NCBI GenBank assembly: GCA_045643465.1 | Contig: JAZUKV010000024.1 | Location: 1-26,167, forward strand | Source of the DNA: CAG-492 sp045643465 | Lineage (GTDB): Bacteria > Bacillota > Clostridia > TANB77 > CAG-508 | Reading direction: 5' to 3' | DNA length: 26,167 nt | In this document: piece after piece, positions 15,386 through 22,996 of the stretch | Layout: each line of letters starts with the position of its first letter | Numbering within the stretch: position 1 is the first letter of the stretch | Notes under the pieces: model-generated | The model's input: the letters and a program-made list of their open reading frames with translations, nothing else | Told to the model about the DNA's origin: nothing | Database searches by the model: none | Made by a program: the position numbers and the translations under genes

Positions 15386-16657
15386 ATGAGAGGAGTGTTT
15401 AAAATTAATTCGTATATAATAGAAGGTGGAAGAAAAATAGAAGGGATTGTAAATGTAGGCGGGTCTAAAAATGCATCTTTACCAATTTTAGCTGCAACTA
15501 TTTTAAATTCAAATTCAAGTCGCTTATATAATATTCCAAATATTAAAGATACAAAAATAACATTAGATATTTTGAAACTTTTGGGTTGCAAGATTAGGCG
15601 TACTAGTGATAAAATAGAGGTCAATTCAAGAGAAATAAAAAAAACGGAAATACCGACACATTTAATGAGAGAAATGAGATCAACAGTAATTTTAGCAGGA
15701 GCTTTAATTGGTAGATTTAAAGAAGTAACTTTTACATATCCAGGTGGTTGTGATATTGGAGCAAGACCAATTGATTTACATTTAAAAGCCTTTAAAAAAT
15801 TAGGAATAGATGTTATAGAAGAATGTGGATATATAAAGTGTAAGGCAGAAAAAATAGTAGGAACAGACATTAATCTTGATTTTCCAAGTGTAGGAGCAAC
15901 AGAAAACATTATATTAGCATCAGTATTAGCAGAAGGTACAACAGTTATCAACAATGCAGCAACGGAGCCTGAAATAGTAGATTTGGCAAATTTCCTTAAA
16001 AAGATGGGAGCAAGAATTGAAGGCGCTGGAACAATAAAAATAATTGTAAAAGGTGTTAAAAAATTATACGGAGTAGGTTATAATGTTATGGAAGACAGAA
16101 TTGAAGCTGGAACATTATTGTGTGCTGCAGCTGCTACAGGTGGAAGCATAACTTTAAAAAATGCAAATGAAAATAATTTAAATGCAATATTGAACAAATT
16201 GAGTGAGTGCGGATGTAGAATTACGTTAGATGATAAATTGATTAAGCTAGATGCACCTAAAAGATTAAAACCCATAGAGCTTAAAACAATGCCATATCCA
16301 GGTTTTCCTACAGATTTACAGCAAGTTTTTGGAGCAATGATAACAAAAGCTTCAGGAACATCAGTTATAGTTGAAAATATATTTGAAAATAGATTTAAAT
16401 ATATTTCTGAATTGCGAAAAATGGGCGCAAAAGTAACTTTAGAGGGAAATACTGCAATAGTAACAGGTGTTAGAAAGTTGAGTGCAACAAATTTAGAATG
16501 TGTAGATTTAAGAGGGGGAGCAGCATTAGTAATTGCAGGATTAATGGCAAAAGGAAAAACAAAGATTGATAATATAGATTACATATTGAGAGGATATGAA
16601 AATCTTGATGAAAAATTAAATAGCTTAGGAGCAAAAATAAGACTTGAAAAATTGTGA
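15386..16657 (+). CDS. murA: UDP-GlcNAc 1-carboxyvinyltransferase MurA
   Basis: Transfers enolpyruvate from PEP to UDP-GlcNAc, the first committed peptidoglycan step. Features: YIIEGGRKIEGIVNVGGSKN with the conserved Lys-Asn pair; the catalytic loop PGGCDIGARPID with the fosfomycin-target Cys; YPGFPTDLQQVFGAM; NRFKYISELRKMGA; and DLRGGAALVIAGLMAKG. The start is uncertain. ATG 15353 and ATG 15386 have no SD. An AGGAG at 15391-15395 lies 8 nt before an ATT at 15404, which would give the canonical N-terminus (M/I)NSYIIEGG and place the catalytic Cys at 116. I list the conservative ATG 15386. It is the probable upstream partner of the division cluster. Confidence 0.95.
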   Translation: MRGVFKINSYIIEGGRKIEGIVNVGGSKNASLPILAATILNSNSSRLYNIPNIKDTKITLDILKLLGCKIRRTSDKIEVNSREIKKTEIPTHLMREMRSTVILAGALIGRFKEVTFTYPGGCDIGARPIDLHLKAFKKLGIDVIEECGYIKCKAEKIVGTDINLDFPSVGATENIILASVLAEGTTVINNAATEPEIVDLANFLKKMGARIEGAGTIKIIVKGVKKLYGVGYNVMEDRIEAGTLLCAAAATGGSITLKNANENNLNAILNKLSECGCRITLDDKLIKLDAPKRLKPIELKTMPYPGFPTDLQQVFGAMITKASGTSVIVENIFENRFKYISELRKMGAKVTLEGNTAIVTGVRKLSATNLECVDLRGGAALVIAGLMAKGKTKIDNIDYILRGYENLDEKLNSLGAKIRLEKL

Positions 16658-16672
16658 AAAACGTGATTAATT

Positions 16673-16704
16673 AATAGTGAACTGATTAAGTTCAGTTCCC
16701 TATT
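16673..16704 (+). other. Imperfect hairpin between murA and ftsQ
   Basis: AATAG-T-GAACTGA (16673-16685) pairs with TCAGTTC-C-CTATT (16692-16704): 12 pairs and one mismatch around a 6-nt loop. No T-run follows, so it may be an mRNA processing or stability element rather than a terminator. Confidence 0.45.
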
Positions 16705-16734
16705 ATAAAATACATAGGAAGGAATATAAATTTT

Positions 16735-17769
16735 ATGGCAAAAAATACTAAAAAAAGAGCTGTTATTTATTCTAATGTAAAAGAGAATAAAAAAAGAGCT
16801 GAAGAAAAGTCAAAAAATAAAGATGATCAAATCAATCTAAATGACGAAGTTATTATTGGTATGAAAAATTTTCCAAATGAGAATAAAGCTACTCAAAAAA
16901 AGTCAACAAATAAAAAGAAAAAATATTCAAAGGGAAAAAATAAGAATGTAAAAAGGACAAGTAATAATAGAAATAATTTACAGAAAAGCAACAAGAAAAT
17001 AAAGAAAAAAAGAGCTGTTGTAAATCCAGAAAAGAGGAAAAAAGCATTATTTGTTGTAAAAGTAATAGGAATAGTTTTGGTTTTAATAATAGGTATAATT
17101 ATATTTTTAAAATCATCACTTTTTAATATAAAAGAAGTATCTGTAATTATAAATAATAATAAATATGTTACAGGAGCATCGATAGAGGAATTGTCAGGAG
17201 TGCAAATAGGACAAAATTTATATTCAATAAACAAAAAGAAAATTATGAATGCTATTAAAAGCAACACATATATAGAATCTGTAAAAATTAAAAAATCACT
17301 TCCAGATAAATTGATTATAGAAGTTGATGAAAGAGCTATTAAATTTCAATTAAAAAATGAGGGTGGCTATACATATATAGATAACCATGGAATCGCAATT
17401 GAAAATGGTTCAGATTCAAAGGATGTTATTACTGTAACAGGATACCATACTGAGAATATTGAATTTGGATCCAAACTAAATAAAGATGATTTAAAAGGTT
17501 TATCAGATGTATTACAAATATTGCAAGAAGCACAAAACAATGATATAGCAAGTTCAATATCAAGCATAGATATATCAGATTTAGATGAATATGTAATTTA
17601 TTTTAACGATTTAGGAAAAGTTGTACATTTGGGTGATACTAATTCGATAAATTCTAAAATGAGTTATATAAAATTAATTATGGAAAGAGAAAAAGATTAC
17701 GAAGGAGAAATATTTGTAAATGTTGATTTAAATAATGGTGGACAACCATTCTTTAGAGAAAAAGTTTAA
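16735..17769 (+). CDS. ftsQ: Cell-division protein FtsQ/DivIB
   Basis: A 344-residue bitopic divisome protein. A very basic, Lys/Asn-rich cytoplasmic region (1-103) is followed by one membrane helix (about 105-125) and a POTRA domain: SSLFNIKEVSVIINNNKYVTGASIEEL, then NLYSINKKKIMNAIKSNTYIESVKIKKSLPDKLIIEVDER. The beta domain follows. It sits outside the membrane and helps assemble FtsL/FtsB and activate septal wall synthesis. The cytoplasmic tail is longer than usual for the family. SD AGGAAGGA lies 13-20 nt upstream. It lies between murA and the DUF881 genes, as in other Firmicute division clusters. Confidence 0.93.
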   Translation: MAKNTKKRAVIYSNVKENKKRAEEKSKNKDDQINLNDEVIIGMKNFPNENKATQKKSTNKKKKYSKGKNKNVKRTSNNRNNLQKSNKKIKKKRAVVNPEKRKKALFVVKVIGIVLVLIIGIIIFLKSSLFNIKEVSVIINNNKYVTGASIEELSGVQIGQNLYSINKKKIMNAIKSNTYIESVKIKKSLPDKLIIEVDERAIKFQLKNEGGYTYIDNHGIAIENGSDSKDVITVTGYHTENIEFGSKLNKDDLKGLSDVLQILQEAQNNDIASSISSIDISDLDEYVIYFNDLGKVVHLGDTNSINSKMSYIKLIMEREKDYEGEIFVNVDLNNGGQPFFREKV

Positions 17770-17782
17770 AAGGAGAGGTTAT

Positions 17783-18448
17783 ATGAAAAAAATAAGTAAA
17801 CCTTTGATATTTGGAGTTGTATTCTTTGTACTGTCATTTGCAATAACATTACAATTAAGATTAACAGCTTTAAGTGAATCAACTGCATCACAAGATAAAA
17901 TTTCAGCAAAACTTAAAGATGAGATTTTTTCATTAAATAATGAAAATGATAAATTATTAAACAAGTTAGAAAAATCAGACAAGGACTTAGAAGAAGTGAG
18001 AGATAAAGCAGCAGAACGTGATTCAGAAAGTAAGCAAAAAAGTGATTTAATTAAAAAGTATACTGCTTTAGCTGGTTATACAGATGTTTCAGGAGAAGGA
18101 ATTGTAATTAAATATTATCCAAATAAAGATACAGGCAAGGCTGAAATAACAGAAGATTTGATAGATATAGTTAATGAACTAAAGAATGCAGGAGCAGAAG
18201 CAATTGCAGTAAATAATATTAGATTAGTAGATAATTCTTCAATAGAATTGGAGAAAGATAAAATAGTGATTGATAAAACAGAGCTTAATTCTACTTATAG
18301 CATAAAAGCTATAGGAAATTCTGAAACTATGAATAGTAGTCTAATAAGACCTGGAGGAACAATTGATTTAATAAGAGGTAAAGGTATAAAAATAGACTTA
18401 ATAATAAGTAAAAAAGTATCAATTAATAAATACTCTGAAATACAATAA
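17783..18448 (+). CDS. DUF881 protein (YlxW/YlxX family), copy 1
   Basis: A 221-residue protein: N-terminal membrane helix (about 5-25), a coiled coil (about 38-85, LNNENDKLLNKLEKSDKDLEE) and a DUF881 domain beginning at AGYTDVSGEGIVIKYY. The domain contains the typical LVDIVNELKNAGAEAIAVNN-like segment (here LIDIVNELKNAGAEAIAVNN) and a late YSIKAIGN motif. In Bacillus the related YlxW and YlxX lie between divIB and sbp; their function is unknown, and anchoring outside the membrane is likely. The frame is open upstream to 17735, overlapping ftsQ, but AAGGAGAGG at 17770-17778 sets ATG 17783. Confidence 0.88.
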   Translation: MKKISKPLIFGVVFFVLSFAITLQLRLTALSESTASQDKISAKLKDEIFSLNNENDKLLNKLEKSDKDLEEVRDKAAERDSESKQKSDLIKKYTALAGYTDVSGEGIVIKYYPNKDTGKAEITEDLIDIVNELKNAGAEAIAVNNIRLVDNSSIELEKDKIVIDKTELNSTYSIKAIGNSETMNSSLIRPGGTIDLIRGKGIKIDLIISKKVSINKYSEIQ

Positions 18449-18465
18449 AAGGGGTGAAAAATAAA

Positions 18466-19158
18466 ATGAAAGGTGTTAAACCAGCTATAACATTGGGAAT
18501 ATTAGCAATGTTATTAACGATTGGAATTGCAATACAACTAAAGACAATAAAAGAAGCTGATTTAGATGGAACATTACAGATAAGTGATACTAGTTTAAAA
18601 AGATCTCTGTTACAATGGAAGGCAAATTGTGAAGAATCAGAAAAAAAGTTAGAGCAAAGTGATGAGGAACTTACCCAATTAAGAGAAACTGTAAGTAAGT
18701 TGAAAAATGATGAAGTACTTCAAAATAAAATAGAGCAATATGAAATGATGCTAGGAATGACAGATGTTTCTGGAGAAGGTATAACAATAACATTAGCAGA
18801 TAATACATCTTCTAATTATTCTAATAATTCTTTTTCAAATATAAATTTTTCAAATTATTTAGTTCATGATGGGAATTTAGTATCTATTGTAAATGAATTA
18901 AAATCTGCAGGAGCAGAAGCAATTTCAATAAATGGTAAAAGGATTACAAATTCTACGGCAATTACATGTGCAGGAAATGTAATTCAAATAAATGGAGAAA
19001 AAGTAGGTAGCCCATTTGTTATAAAAGCAATAGGCTCTAAGGATTTATTATATGGTGAAATAAGTAAAAATAATGGAACAGTGTACAAATTAAAAAAATA
19101 TGGTGTTAAAACTGAAATAAAAAAAGAAGAAAATATTGAAATTTCAAAAAATTTATAG
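18466..19158 (+). CDS. DUF881 protein (YlxW/YlxX family), copy 2
   Basis: A 230-residue paralogue with the same order: membrane helix (about 5-26), coiled coil (about 50-90), then DUF881 from MTDVSGEGITITLADN. It differs from copy 1 by a Ser/Asn-rich insertion (NTSSNYSNNSFSNINFSNY) before SIVNELKSAGAEAISING. AAAAGGGGTG at 18447-18456 sets ATG 18466; a GTG at 18454 in frame lies inside that SD. The gap to copy 1 is 17 bases. Tandem duplication with later divergence is the simplest origin. Confidence 0.88.
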   Translation: MKGVKPAITLGILAMLLTIGIAIQLKTIKEADLDGTLQISDTSLKRSLLQWKANCEESEKKLEQSDEELTQLRETVSKLKNDEVLQNKIEQYEMMLGMTDVSGEGITITLADNTSSNYSNNSFSNINFSNYLVHDGNLVSIVNELKSAGAEAISINGKRITNSTAITCAGNVIQINGEKVGSPFVIKAIGSKDLLYGEISKNNGTVYKLKKYGVKTEIKKEENIEISKNL

Positions 19159-19186
19159 TATCTTATGCAAGGAGATTTAGTGTATT

Positions 19187-19891
19187 ATGAAAAAAGAAAA
19201 ATTATCAATTTCGATAGTGTTCGGAATAATTGCTATATTTTTAGTAAGTTTAATGGGGATTCAATTAAAAACGATAAATCAAACAGATATTACAAGTATT
19301 GAATCTATGAAAGAAGACGAATTACGTAATGAAATATTAGAACTTAAAGAAAAAAATGAGGAAATTCAAAGTAAAATTTCAGAAAATGAAGAAAAAATAA
19401 ATGAGTATAAAGACATATTAAATAATAATAAAGAAGCAACAGAGCTTTTGAATAATGAATTGAAGGAATATGAAGAGAAGATTGGACTAACAGATGTTAC
19501 AGGACAAGGAGTAGTTATAACATTAACAGATACTGCAAATCAGTCTTATAGTTTTAGTAATTTAGTTGATTTTGTAAATGAGCTAAAATATGCAGGAGCG
19601 ACAGCAATTTCAATAAATGACTATAGAATTATTTCAACAACTGAAATAGTTGAAATATCAAAAAAATATATTCTTCTAAACGGAGATCAAAGAATATCAT
19701 CGCCATATACAATTAAGGCAATTGGAAACAAAGAAAAGATGTTAGAGGTATTGAAGCTTAAAGATGAAGGTTATATTGATTTATATAAAAATGCAGGTTA
19801 CACAATTAATATTGAAGCAAATGATAATATAACAGTAAATAAGTATAATAAAGAGATTAACTTTAATTATATAGGAAAAGGAGACGAGTAA
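19187..19891 (+). CDS. DUF881 protein (YlxW/YlxX family), copy 3
   Basis: A 234-residue paralogue: membrane helix (about 6-26), a strongly charged coiled coil (about 40-95, ELKEKNEEIQSKISENEEKINEY) and DUF881 from LTDVTGQGVVITLTD, with LVDFVNELKYAGATAISIND and YTIKAIGNKEKM. AAGGAGAT at 19169-19176 precedes ATG 19187. The stop is one base from the start of sbp, so translation is probably coupled. Three copies in a row exceed the two of the Bacillus subtilis cluster. Confidence 0.88.
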   Translation: MKKEKLSISIVFGIIAIFLVSLMGIQLKTINQTDITSIESMKEDELRNEILELKEKNEEIQSKISENEEKINEYKDILNNNKEATELLNNELKEYEEKIGLTDVTGQGVVITLTDTANQSYSFSNLVDFVNELKYAGATAISINDYRIISTTEIVEISKKYILLNGDQRISSPYTIKAIGNKEKMLEVLKLKDEGYIDLYKNAGYTINIEANDNITVNKYNKEINFNYIGKGDE

Positions 19892-19892
19892 T

Positions 19893-20300
19893 ATGGTATA
19901 TATAGCAATTATATTAGGATGTATAATAGGTGCCTTTATAGGAAATTTTGCTCCAATAATATCATACACATATTCAGAATATTTAGCTATTGCAATAGTA
20001 GCAGCTTTAGATACTATTTTTGGAGGAATAGTAGCTTCAATAAAGAAAAACTTTAATATGGGAGTATTTTTATCAGGTTTTTTAGGAAATGCATTATTAT
20101 CAATTTTATTAACATATTTAGGCTCAAGATTAAATGTTGATATTTATTTAGCTGCAATATTTGTATTTGTAGGAAGAATATTCTTCAATCTTGGTGTAAT
20201 ACGTAGATATTATATAGAAAAATGTACTGAATTTTTCAAATCAAAAAAGGAAAAAAATAATCAATCAGAAGACAAAAAAACAGAAGAAAAAGCAAAATAA
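19893..20300 (+). CDS. sbp: Small basic protein Sbp (DUF1290)
   Basis: A 135-residue membrane protein with three to four hydrophobic segments. It carries the family-typical LGCIIGAFIG, YLAIAIVAALDTIFGGIVAS and GVFLSGFLGNALLSILLTYLGSRLNVDIYLAA-type run, then NLGVIRRYY and a charged tail that is unusually long (KSKKEKNNQSEDKK..). Sbp is conserved directly upstream of ftsA in Firmicutes and Actinobacteria; its role is not established. The AAAGGAGACGAG SD lies within the end of copy 3 of DUF881. Confidence 0.9.
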   Translation: MVYIAIILGCIIGAFIGNFAPIISYTYSEYLAIAIVAALDTIFGGIVASIKKNFNMGVFLSGFLGNALLSILLTYLGSRLNVDIYLAAIFVFVGRIFFNLGVIRRYYIEKCTEFFKSKKEKNNQSEDKKTEEKAK

Positions 20301-20317
20301 TTATTAAAAGAATATTA

Positions 20318-20351
20318 TTACAAAAATATTACGACAATGTTACAAAAATAT
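20318..20351 (+). repeat. Two direct repeats upstream of the ftsA promoter
   Basis: TTACAAAAATAT occurs at 20318-20329 and again at 20340-20351, 22 bp start to start, about two helical turns. It ends 12 bases before the -35 of ftsA. A regulator site is possible, but AT-richness makes chance matches likely. Confidence 0.4.
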
Positions 20352-20362
20352 AACATTTAGTA

Positions 20363-20391
20363 TTGACATTTAAAAAAAAATATAATATTCT
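20363..20391 (+). promoter_or_regulatory. Promoter of ftsA-ftsZ
   Basis: Consensus TTGACA at 20363-20368, 17 nt, then TATTCT at 20386-20391. A better TATAAT at 20381 is only 12 nt from the -35 and so is unlikely to be used with it. Confidence 0.6.
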
Positions 20392-20430
20392 TATGCATAT
20401 AAAATTGACTTGTAAATGGAGGAGTTAACC

Positions 20431-21660
20431 TTGGCTGTTGGGGATATAATTGTAGGTATGGATATAGGTACTTCAAAGGTTAGTCTCGTAATAGGAGAAG
20501 TAAATAATTTTGGACAGATAGAGACGATTTGTAGTACAAGTAACATATGCAGTGGAATAAAAAAAGGTAAAATAATTAATGAAGAAGAAGTAGTAAAAAC
20601 TGTAATAAAAACTTTAGAAGATGCCGAAACAGACTCTAATCTAAAGATTAATTCAGCTTATATAACAATATATGGAAAAGATGTAACGATAGTTCAAAAT
20701 AGTATAACTAAAGAAGTTAAAGATCGTTACACAGGAATATCTGCTAAAGATATATCTTCTGCAATAATGCAAGCAAAAGATATAGATGTACCAGAAGGAA
20801 AAACAATTATAGATGTAGTAACAGATAAATTCATTTTAGATGACGGAAAAATAACATCAGATCCAATAGGAAGTTTTTGTTCATCATTTACATTAAAAGC
20901 ACAAATTGTATTAGCAAATAAAGACTATATAAGACAAATACATAATATATTTAGAAAAGCTGATTTAGAAATAGATGGAATAGTACCTATAACATTAGCA
21001 GAAAAAAATGTTGTATTAGATACAAACGAATTAAATGATAATGTTATGATATTAGATATAGGAGCCGGAAATACAGAAATAGGTGTATTCGAAGGATCAG
21101 AATTCATATATACAAACACAATACCTCTTGGAGGAGATAATATAACAAATGATATAGCACTAGTATTAAATATAAGCCAAGATGAAGCGGACAAGTTAAA
21201 GAAACAATATGGATTAGCAATGAAGTCATATATAGATAATGATAACGAAATAATGTTAAATACTTGTAAAGATGAAAATAAAAATAGAGTTATTAGAAGT
21301 TCAGAGCTAATAGAAATAATAGAAGCCAGAGTTGAAGAAATGTTTAAATTAATAAATGATGACATAACAGCTCAAGGCATAAAACAAAGGATTAATAATG
21401 TTGTATTAACAGGGCAAGGAATTGTTAATATTAGCAAAAGTGATGTTGCTGGAAAAGTAATATTAAATATACCTGTCAAAATTTCTACAGGAAGAATGGT
21501 AAGCACAGTTAAACCAGGATATAGAACAGCATATGCATTAGTCAGATATATTTCTTCAAGACAGTATGCAAAAAATGTTTCAAGTAGTATAGATACAGGT
21601 TCACAAAAGAGTATAATAAAAGTAGTATTAGAGAAAATTAAGGATTTTTTCTACTCATAA
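20431..21660 (+). CDS. ftsA: Cell-division protein FtsA
   Basis: A 409-residue actin-like ATPase that anchors FtsZ to the membrane and recruits later divisome proteins. Features: phosphate-1 loop VGMDIGTSKV, the SHS2/1C domain (INSAYITIYGKDVTIVQNS), phosphate-2 ILDIGAGNTEIGVF, the adenosine motif VVLTGQGIVN, and a C-terminal amphipathic helix IIKVVLEKIKDFFYS for membrane binding. The frame opens at ATG 20416, but that codon directly precedes the SD GGAGGAG (20418-20424), so TTG 20431 is the probable start, 6 nt downstream. Confidence 0.96.
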   Translation: MAVGDIIVGMDIGTSKVSLVIGEVNNFGQIETICSTSNICSGIKKGKIINEEEVVKTVIKTLEDAETDSNLKINSAYITIYGKDVTIVQNSITKEVKDRYTGISAKDISSAIMQAKDIDVPEGKTIIDVVTDKFILDDGKITSDPIGSFCSSFTLKAQIVLANKDYIRQIHNIFRKADLEIDGIVPITLAEKNVVLDTNELNDNVMILDIGAGNTEIGVFEGSEFIYTNTIPLGGDNITNDIALVLNISQDEADKLKKQYGLAMKSYIDNDNEIMLNTCKDENKNRVIRSSELIEIIEARVEEMFKLINDDITAQGIKQRINNVVLTGQGIVNISKSDVAGKVILNIPVKISTGRMVSTVKPGYRTAYALVRYISSRQYAKNVSSSIDTGSQKSIIKVVLEKIKDFFYS

Positions 21661-21732
21661 AAATAGCGGAGTGATAAAGCTCCAAAAAGGATGTTATTAA
21701 TTTTTAAGATATAAATAGGGAGGAAGAACATT

Positions 21733-22860
21733 ATGATAATGGATAGCGCAGAAGAAAGTGGAATAATGATAGATGGAACAGCCACAATCAAAGTAATTGG
21801 TGTAGGTGGAGGCGGAACAAACGCTGTAAACAGAATGGTTGATTCAGGAATTAGAGGAGTAGAATTTGTAGCAGTTAATACAGATAGACAAGCTTTAATA
21901 TTATCAAAAGCAGCATCAAAAATCCAAATAGGTGAGAAAATCACAAGAGGATTAGGAGCAGGAGCAAATCCTGATATAGGAGCACAAGCAGCAGAAGAAA
22001 GCAAAGCAGAAATAACAGAAGCACTTAGAGGTGCAGATATGGTATTTGTTACAGCCGGAATGGGTGGAGGAACAGGTACAGGAGCAGCTCCAATAGTAGC
22101 AGCATGTGCAAAAGAAATGGGAATATTAACAATAGGTGTTGTTACAAAACCATTTACATTTGAAGGTAAAAAGAGATTATCACAAGCAGATAGAGGAATC
22201 GAAAGCTTAAAAGGAAAAGTTGATACATTAGTAGTTATTCCAAATGATAAATTATTACAAATAATTGATAGAAAAACATCAATAGTAGAAGCATTTAAAA
22301 TGGCTGATGACGTATTAAGACAAGGTGTACAAGGTATATCAGACTTAATTGCAGTACCAGGACTTGTAAACTTAGACTTTGCAGATGTTAAAACAATTAT
22401 GCTAAATACAGGAATAGCTCATATGGGAATCGGTAGAGCATCTGGAGAATCAAGAGCAGAAGATGCAGCAAAACAAGCTATTTCAAATCCATTATTAGAA
22501 AGTTCAATTGAAGGAGCAAGAGGTGTTATTATTAATATCACAGGTGGTGCTAACTTAGGATTACATGAAGTTAATACTGCAGCTGAAATTGTTCAACGCA
22601 ATGCAGATCCAGAAGCAAATATTATCTTTGGTGCAGTTATTGATGAAAGCATTGATGAAGATATTATTATAACAGTTATTGCAACTGGTTTTGATACAGA
22701 AGCAAAACCAGCAATACCAGGTATATCATCAACAAATACTACAGTTGCAAAACCATGGGAACAAAAAACTAATTCAATACCAGCAAAACCAGAGCCAATG
22801 AGTGGAAATGATTTAGATATACCATCTTTCTTAAGAAAGAAATCAGGAAATAAACAATAA
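21733..22860 (+). CDS. ftsZ: Cell-division tubulin FtsZ
   Basis: A 375-residue GTPase forming the Z-ring. The GTP-binding tubulin signature GGGTGTG is at residues 111-117. IKVIGVGGGGTNAVNRM and FVAVNTDRQAL lie at the N-terminus, the T7 synergy loop NLDFADVKTIM is intact, and the C-terminal peptide DLDIPSFLRKKS, which binds FtsA and other partners, is present after a short linker. Start ATG 21733 follows GGGAGGAAG; a second ATG at 21739 is also in frame. It is the last gene of the division unit, closed by a perfect terminator. Confidence 0.98.
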   Translation: MIMDSAEESGIMIDGTATIKVIGVGGGGTNAVNRMVDSGIRGVEFVAVNTDRQALILSKAASKIQIGEKITRGLGAGANPDIGAQAAEESKAEITEALRGADMVFVTAGMGGGTGTGAAPIVAACAKEMGILTIGVVTKPFTFEGKKRLSQADRGIESLKGKVDTLVVIPNDKLLQIIDRKTSIVEAFKMADDVLRQGVQGISDLIAVPGLVNLDFADVKTIMLNTGIAHMGIGRASGESRAEDAAKQAISNPLLESSIEGARGVIINITGGANLGLHEVNTAAEIVQRNADPEANIIFGAVIDESIDEDIIITVIATGFDTEAKPAIPGISSTNTTVAKPWEQKTNSIPAKPEPMSGNDLDIPSFLRKKSGNKQ

Positions 22861-22886
22861 TATATGTCAAATAAATAAAAAAGATG

Positions 22887-22925
22887 AAAGAAATAATCTA
22901 TATAAGTAGATTATTTCTTTTTTTC
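22887..22925 (+). terminator. Strong terminator after ftsZ
   Basis: Perfect 14-bp stem AAAGAAATAATCTA/TAGATTATTTCTTT (22887-22900 with 22907-22920), 6-nt loop, T-run to 22924. It isolates the division genes from the sporulation operon. Confidence 0.92.
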
Positions 22926-22936
22926 GCCTTCAAGAT

Positions 22937-22969
22937 ATGACACGTTTTTTCAAGGTTTGATGCTAGAAT
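22937..22969 (+). promoter_or_regulatory. Putative spoIIG promoter with long spacer
   Basis: ATGACA at 22937-22942 (five of six -35 bases), a 21-nt spacer and TAGAAT at 22964-22969, which also has an extended-10 TG (22961-22962). The over-long spacing resembles the Spo0A-activated Bacillus subtilis spoIIG promoter. No perfect 0A box (TGTCGAA) is present; weak matches lie at 22923-22935. Confidence 0.5.
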
Positions 22970-22996
22970 AATAGAACCAGGAAGGAGAGTGTTTAT

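Noticed and set aside
15361..15954. 197-codon open frame on the minus strand opposite murA
   Set aside because: It is the antisense shadow of well-conserved MurA coding sequence and has no family resemblance.
17735..17782. Upstream start of DUF881 copy 1 inside ftsQ
   Set aside because: The SD at 17770-17778 lies inside this extension and correctly spaces ATG 17783, which also gives the usual short N-terminus before the membrane helix.
20381..20386. TATAAT upstream of ftsA as the -10 for TTGACA at 20363
   Set aside because: The spacer would be only 12 nt. TATTCT at 20386 gives 17 nt and is preferred despite the weaker hexamer.
20925..21365. 146-codon open frame on the minus strand opposite ftsA
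   Set aside because: Ser/Ile/Asn-rich shadow of the conserved FtsA core with no independent support.
22923..22935. Spo0A boxes before spoIIGA
   Set aside because: TTCGCCT and TTCAAGA match the reversed 0A box at only five of seven positions each, too weak to list as sites in this AT-rich sequence.
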